Positions 62,126-64,000 of a stretch of DNA of 64,000 bases are shown here, one piece after another (within the stretch, counting starts at the first letter, position 1; each line of letters opens with the position of its first letter). The DNA lies in assembly GCF_021130785.1 (NCBI RefSeq), contig NC_060210.1, positions 187,372,501 through 187,436,500 of the forward strand, in the 5' to 3' direction. The notes under the pieces are model-generated. The model made no database searches and was not told the origin of the DNA. It saw nothing but the letters and a program-made list of their open reading frames with translations. The position numbers were made by a program, and so were the translations under genes. Source of the DNA: Homalodisca vitripennis. Taxonomy: Eukaryota; Arthropoda; Insecta; Hemiptera; Cicadellidae.

Positions 62126-62592
62126 TTTTTAACTGTTCTGTTACTTTTATTCTTTATAAATATATAATGTATTGAGGTATATAACCTTTATCTTTCTGCG
62201 CTACTGTAGTGAAGCTTCTTAGGTGACAAGTAGTGTAATGAGTAAAGTATATTGTGTTGTTGTTTTATTCATAATCTTTTTGTGTTGAGACTATATTTTC
62301 AAAACTAGTAATATTAATTCAAGTTTGTAAGATAGTGTAAAAACGATAATTTGCGCAGTGCCTGAATTTGATTTAATTAGTCATTTTGATAATTTTATGG
62401 AAGTATTTAAGTAAAACATTAGGAATGTTTTCGCTCAAACTGAGCTTTTATCCGAATAATAATGTAAGCGGACCTCCAATGTTGAGTGAACCGAAAACGA
62501 TTTCTGATTTAGAATTTAGTAAACATAAATCATGTGATTTTCTAAGAACTTTCTTGTACATTACTTCAGCTGGTTGGTAAGAGTAATCAATA
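62126..62592. other. AT-rich sequence with no recognised gene
   Basis: A 64-codon open stretch (62386-62580, plus) and an overlapping minus-strand one are unrecognised. Confidence 0.3.
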
Positions 62593-62701
62593 GGTGGCCT
62601 CCCTGCTGTAAACCAAGGAGGGAAAGTGAACGTAATATCAGAAGAGCCTATCAAGATTTTATGGAGTATCCGGCCATCAGGCGGTGATGTACCTCCGTTC
62701 G
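62593..62701 (-). repeat. Dispersed repeat family D, copy 2
   Basis: The minus strand reads CGGAGGTACATCACCGCCTG, ATGGCCGGATACTCCATAAA, ATCTTGATAGGCTCTTC and ATTACGTTCACTTTCCCTCC, in the same order as 20346-20455. The minus-strand 85-codon open stretch across it (62448-62705) is therefore more likely repeat than gene. Confidence 0.7.
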
Positions 62702-62929
62702 TCACTGTTTACGGGCGGATCTGGAGTCTACTTTTACCTCAAATATCCACCCTGTTAAATATCCCAGTTTCACAATGGTATGGATAGCTTTATCCCTGAT
62801 AGTTTCATACAGTCCCTTGAGTGGTTAATGCATGATGAATCACTCTTTCTTCTATCGGTTGTAGCAATAAATTATAATAATATGAAACGATTATGGCCAG
62901 TTTAGCATATTGTAGTGTTCGTCAAGACG
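62702..62929. other. Unassigned sequence
   Basis: Nothing recognisable. Confidence 0.3.
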
Positions 62930-63440
62930 ATGTATGTGTATTATTGGCTGAGCTTTAGTGAAGCCTACTACTTGTGGGGCTGCAAAAATTTTATTTCTGT
63001 CTGCCTGTCTATCTGTATTCCTGCACGCACGATGAACTCGAAAACTAGAAAACCCACAGGCTTAAAATTGTGCACAAAGATTTATTTTGATAAGAGGAAC
63101 ACTGATTTTTCTTATAGATTATGACACTTCATTTGATTTGGTTGAGCGATAGCCAATAAATACATTTGTAAACAAAACTGAGAATACTTAAGACAGATTG
63201 TAACATGTGACATTCTCATATATGTGTCCTTATTATCCTAACACATTCAAAATTACTTCAAAGCAAGTTTGTGTGTGGACTTTTATTATACACTGATAAA
63301 AAACCCTATTTCACTACCTAAAATGTGAATGTACCATGTGGAGAAAATGTCGAGAAAGGTTTCATCTTGGAATTTTGCATGGAACTTTATTTATGCACAG
63401 AAAATAATGAGTTGCATGATGTTGCATGCACAATCACTCG
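62930..63440 (+). repeat. Dispersed repeat family C, copy 3 (longest)
   Basis: ATTGGCTGAGCTTTAGTGAA, GCCTACTACTTGTGGGGCTG, TTTCTGTCTGCCTGTCTATC and GCACGCACGATGAACTCG come first. They are followed about 300 bp later by TGGAATTTTGCATGGAACTT, TATTTATGCACAGAAAATAA and GAGTTGCATGATGTTGCATG. The order agrees with the copies at 22374 and 23500 if the unit is circularly permuted. A 69-codon open stretch inside (62915-63124) is not a gene. Confidence 0.6.
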
Positions 63441-64000
63441 TGATTCTGTCAATAATAAAGTGAGCCATAGACTTGAATATTTGTATTGAATCTCAGCGTA
63501 GGCTGTCACGAAACACCTGGTGTAGCATACTACTACCTTTTTTAAATACAAATTTGATAAATTATAAAAGCAATAATTAAAATGAATTAGTACTTCTTAT
63601 TTTGTACAGCTAAATTTGGAGTAAATTTATACCAAATAAATTTCTGCTTGTAGAACAGATTTTAAAGGTTTTTGTAGGTGTAATTAAATGTATATGTTTT
63701 ATAGAAAGCGTGTACTTTATATGGCATAGTTTTCCATGAATATACATTAAATTGTGAACAGACATTACTTTCGGATTTTTTCTTTATAAGTTTTACGAAC
63801 TGCCAAATACAAAGGAGGTCAAAAGAATTATGAAATATTTCTAATAAATCATACTATTTTTCAGTAATTTTCATACTCCGTGTATTTTAATCCTGTAATA
63901 AATACGAGTACCTTGAAGCTATAACAATTTGTAATTATAGGTCCCTTAGCAATTTTATAACTTTTGTATGTGTCGGAAAATTCATATTCTAAATTTATAA
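63441..64000. other. AT-rich sequence with no recognised gene
   Basis: Nothing recognisable up to the end of the window. Confidence 0.3.

Overview
The window looks like a stretch of animal, probably insect, nuclear genome. It is strongly AT-rich, has no compact bacterial-style gene order, and carries decayed non-LTR retrotransposons, fold-back elements, 5S-rRNA-like SINEs, microsatellites and several families of diverged tandem repeats. The insect assignment is an inference from composition and repeat types, not from a diagnostic gene. I found no intact protein-coding gene in the 64 kb, so the window is most likely intergenic DNA or part of one or more long introns.

Layout. About 0.4-3.25 kb holds a frameshifted CR1/Jockey-type LINE with endonuclease and reverse transcriptase remnants and an (AT)n-rich end. 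A (TC)n tract follows, then an isolated exon-like segment on the minus strand (4211-4296), a 415-bp fold-back element with ~140-bp inverted arms (5241-5655) and an exact 16-bp C-tract minisatellite (6806-6904). From 7 to 17 kb the DNA is mostly plain AT-rich sequence with two tandem arrays (units ~100 bp and 105 bp). From 17.4 to 24 kb lie a 5S-like SINE, an orphan monomer of a repeat that is tandem at 40 kb, a second fold-back element (19694-20259) and members of dispersed repeat families. From 24 to 33 kb there is little except a CpG-dense patch at 30.8-31.1 kb, a regulatory candidate. From 33.3 to 37 kb lie a ~450-bp dispersed repeat, a 2-kb minisatellite of 21-22 units of 95 bp, and an inverted pair of retroelement-tail-like sequences. 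At 40.1-41.0 kb is a 126-bp-period array. At 43.7 kb is a short GC-rich coding-like segment resembling the C-terminal part of acyl-CoA oxidases, and at 45.4 kb a decayed reverse transcriptase. From 50.5 kb onward come a repeat split by (GA)n, a second 5S-like SINE (minus), a diverged ~310-bp tandem repeat, a coding-like pseudogene, a tRNA-like segment and further members of the dispersed families.

The parts do not form a pathway. They record repeated insertion and decay of mobile DNA and local tandem amplification. The pieces most likely to have host function are the two short coding-like segments and the CpG-dense patch. The long apparent reading frames between 34.0 and 35.9 kb are a by-product of the 95-bp repeat.
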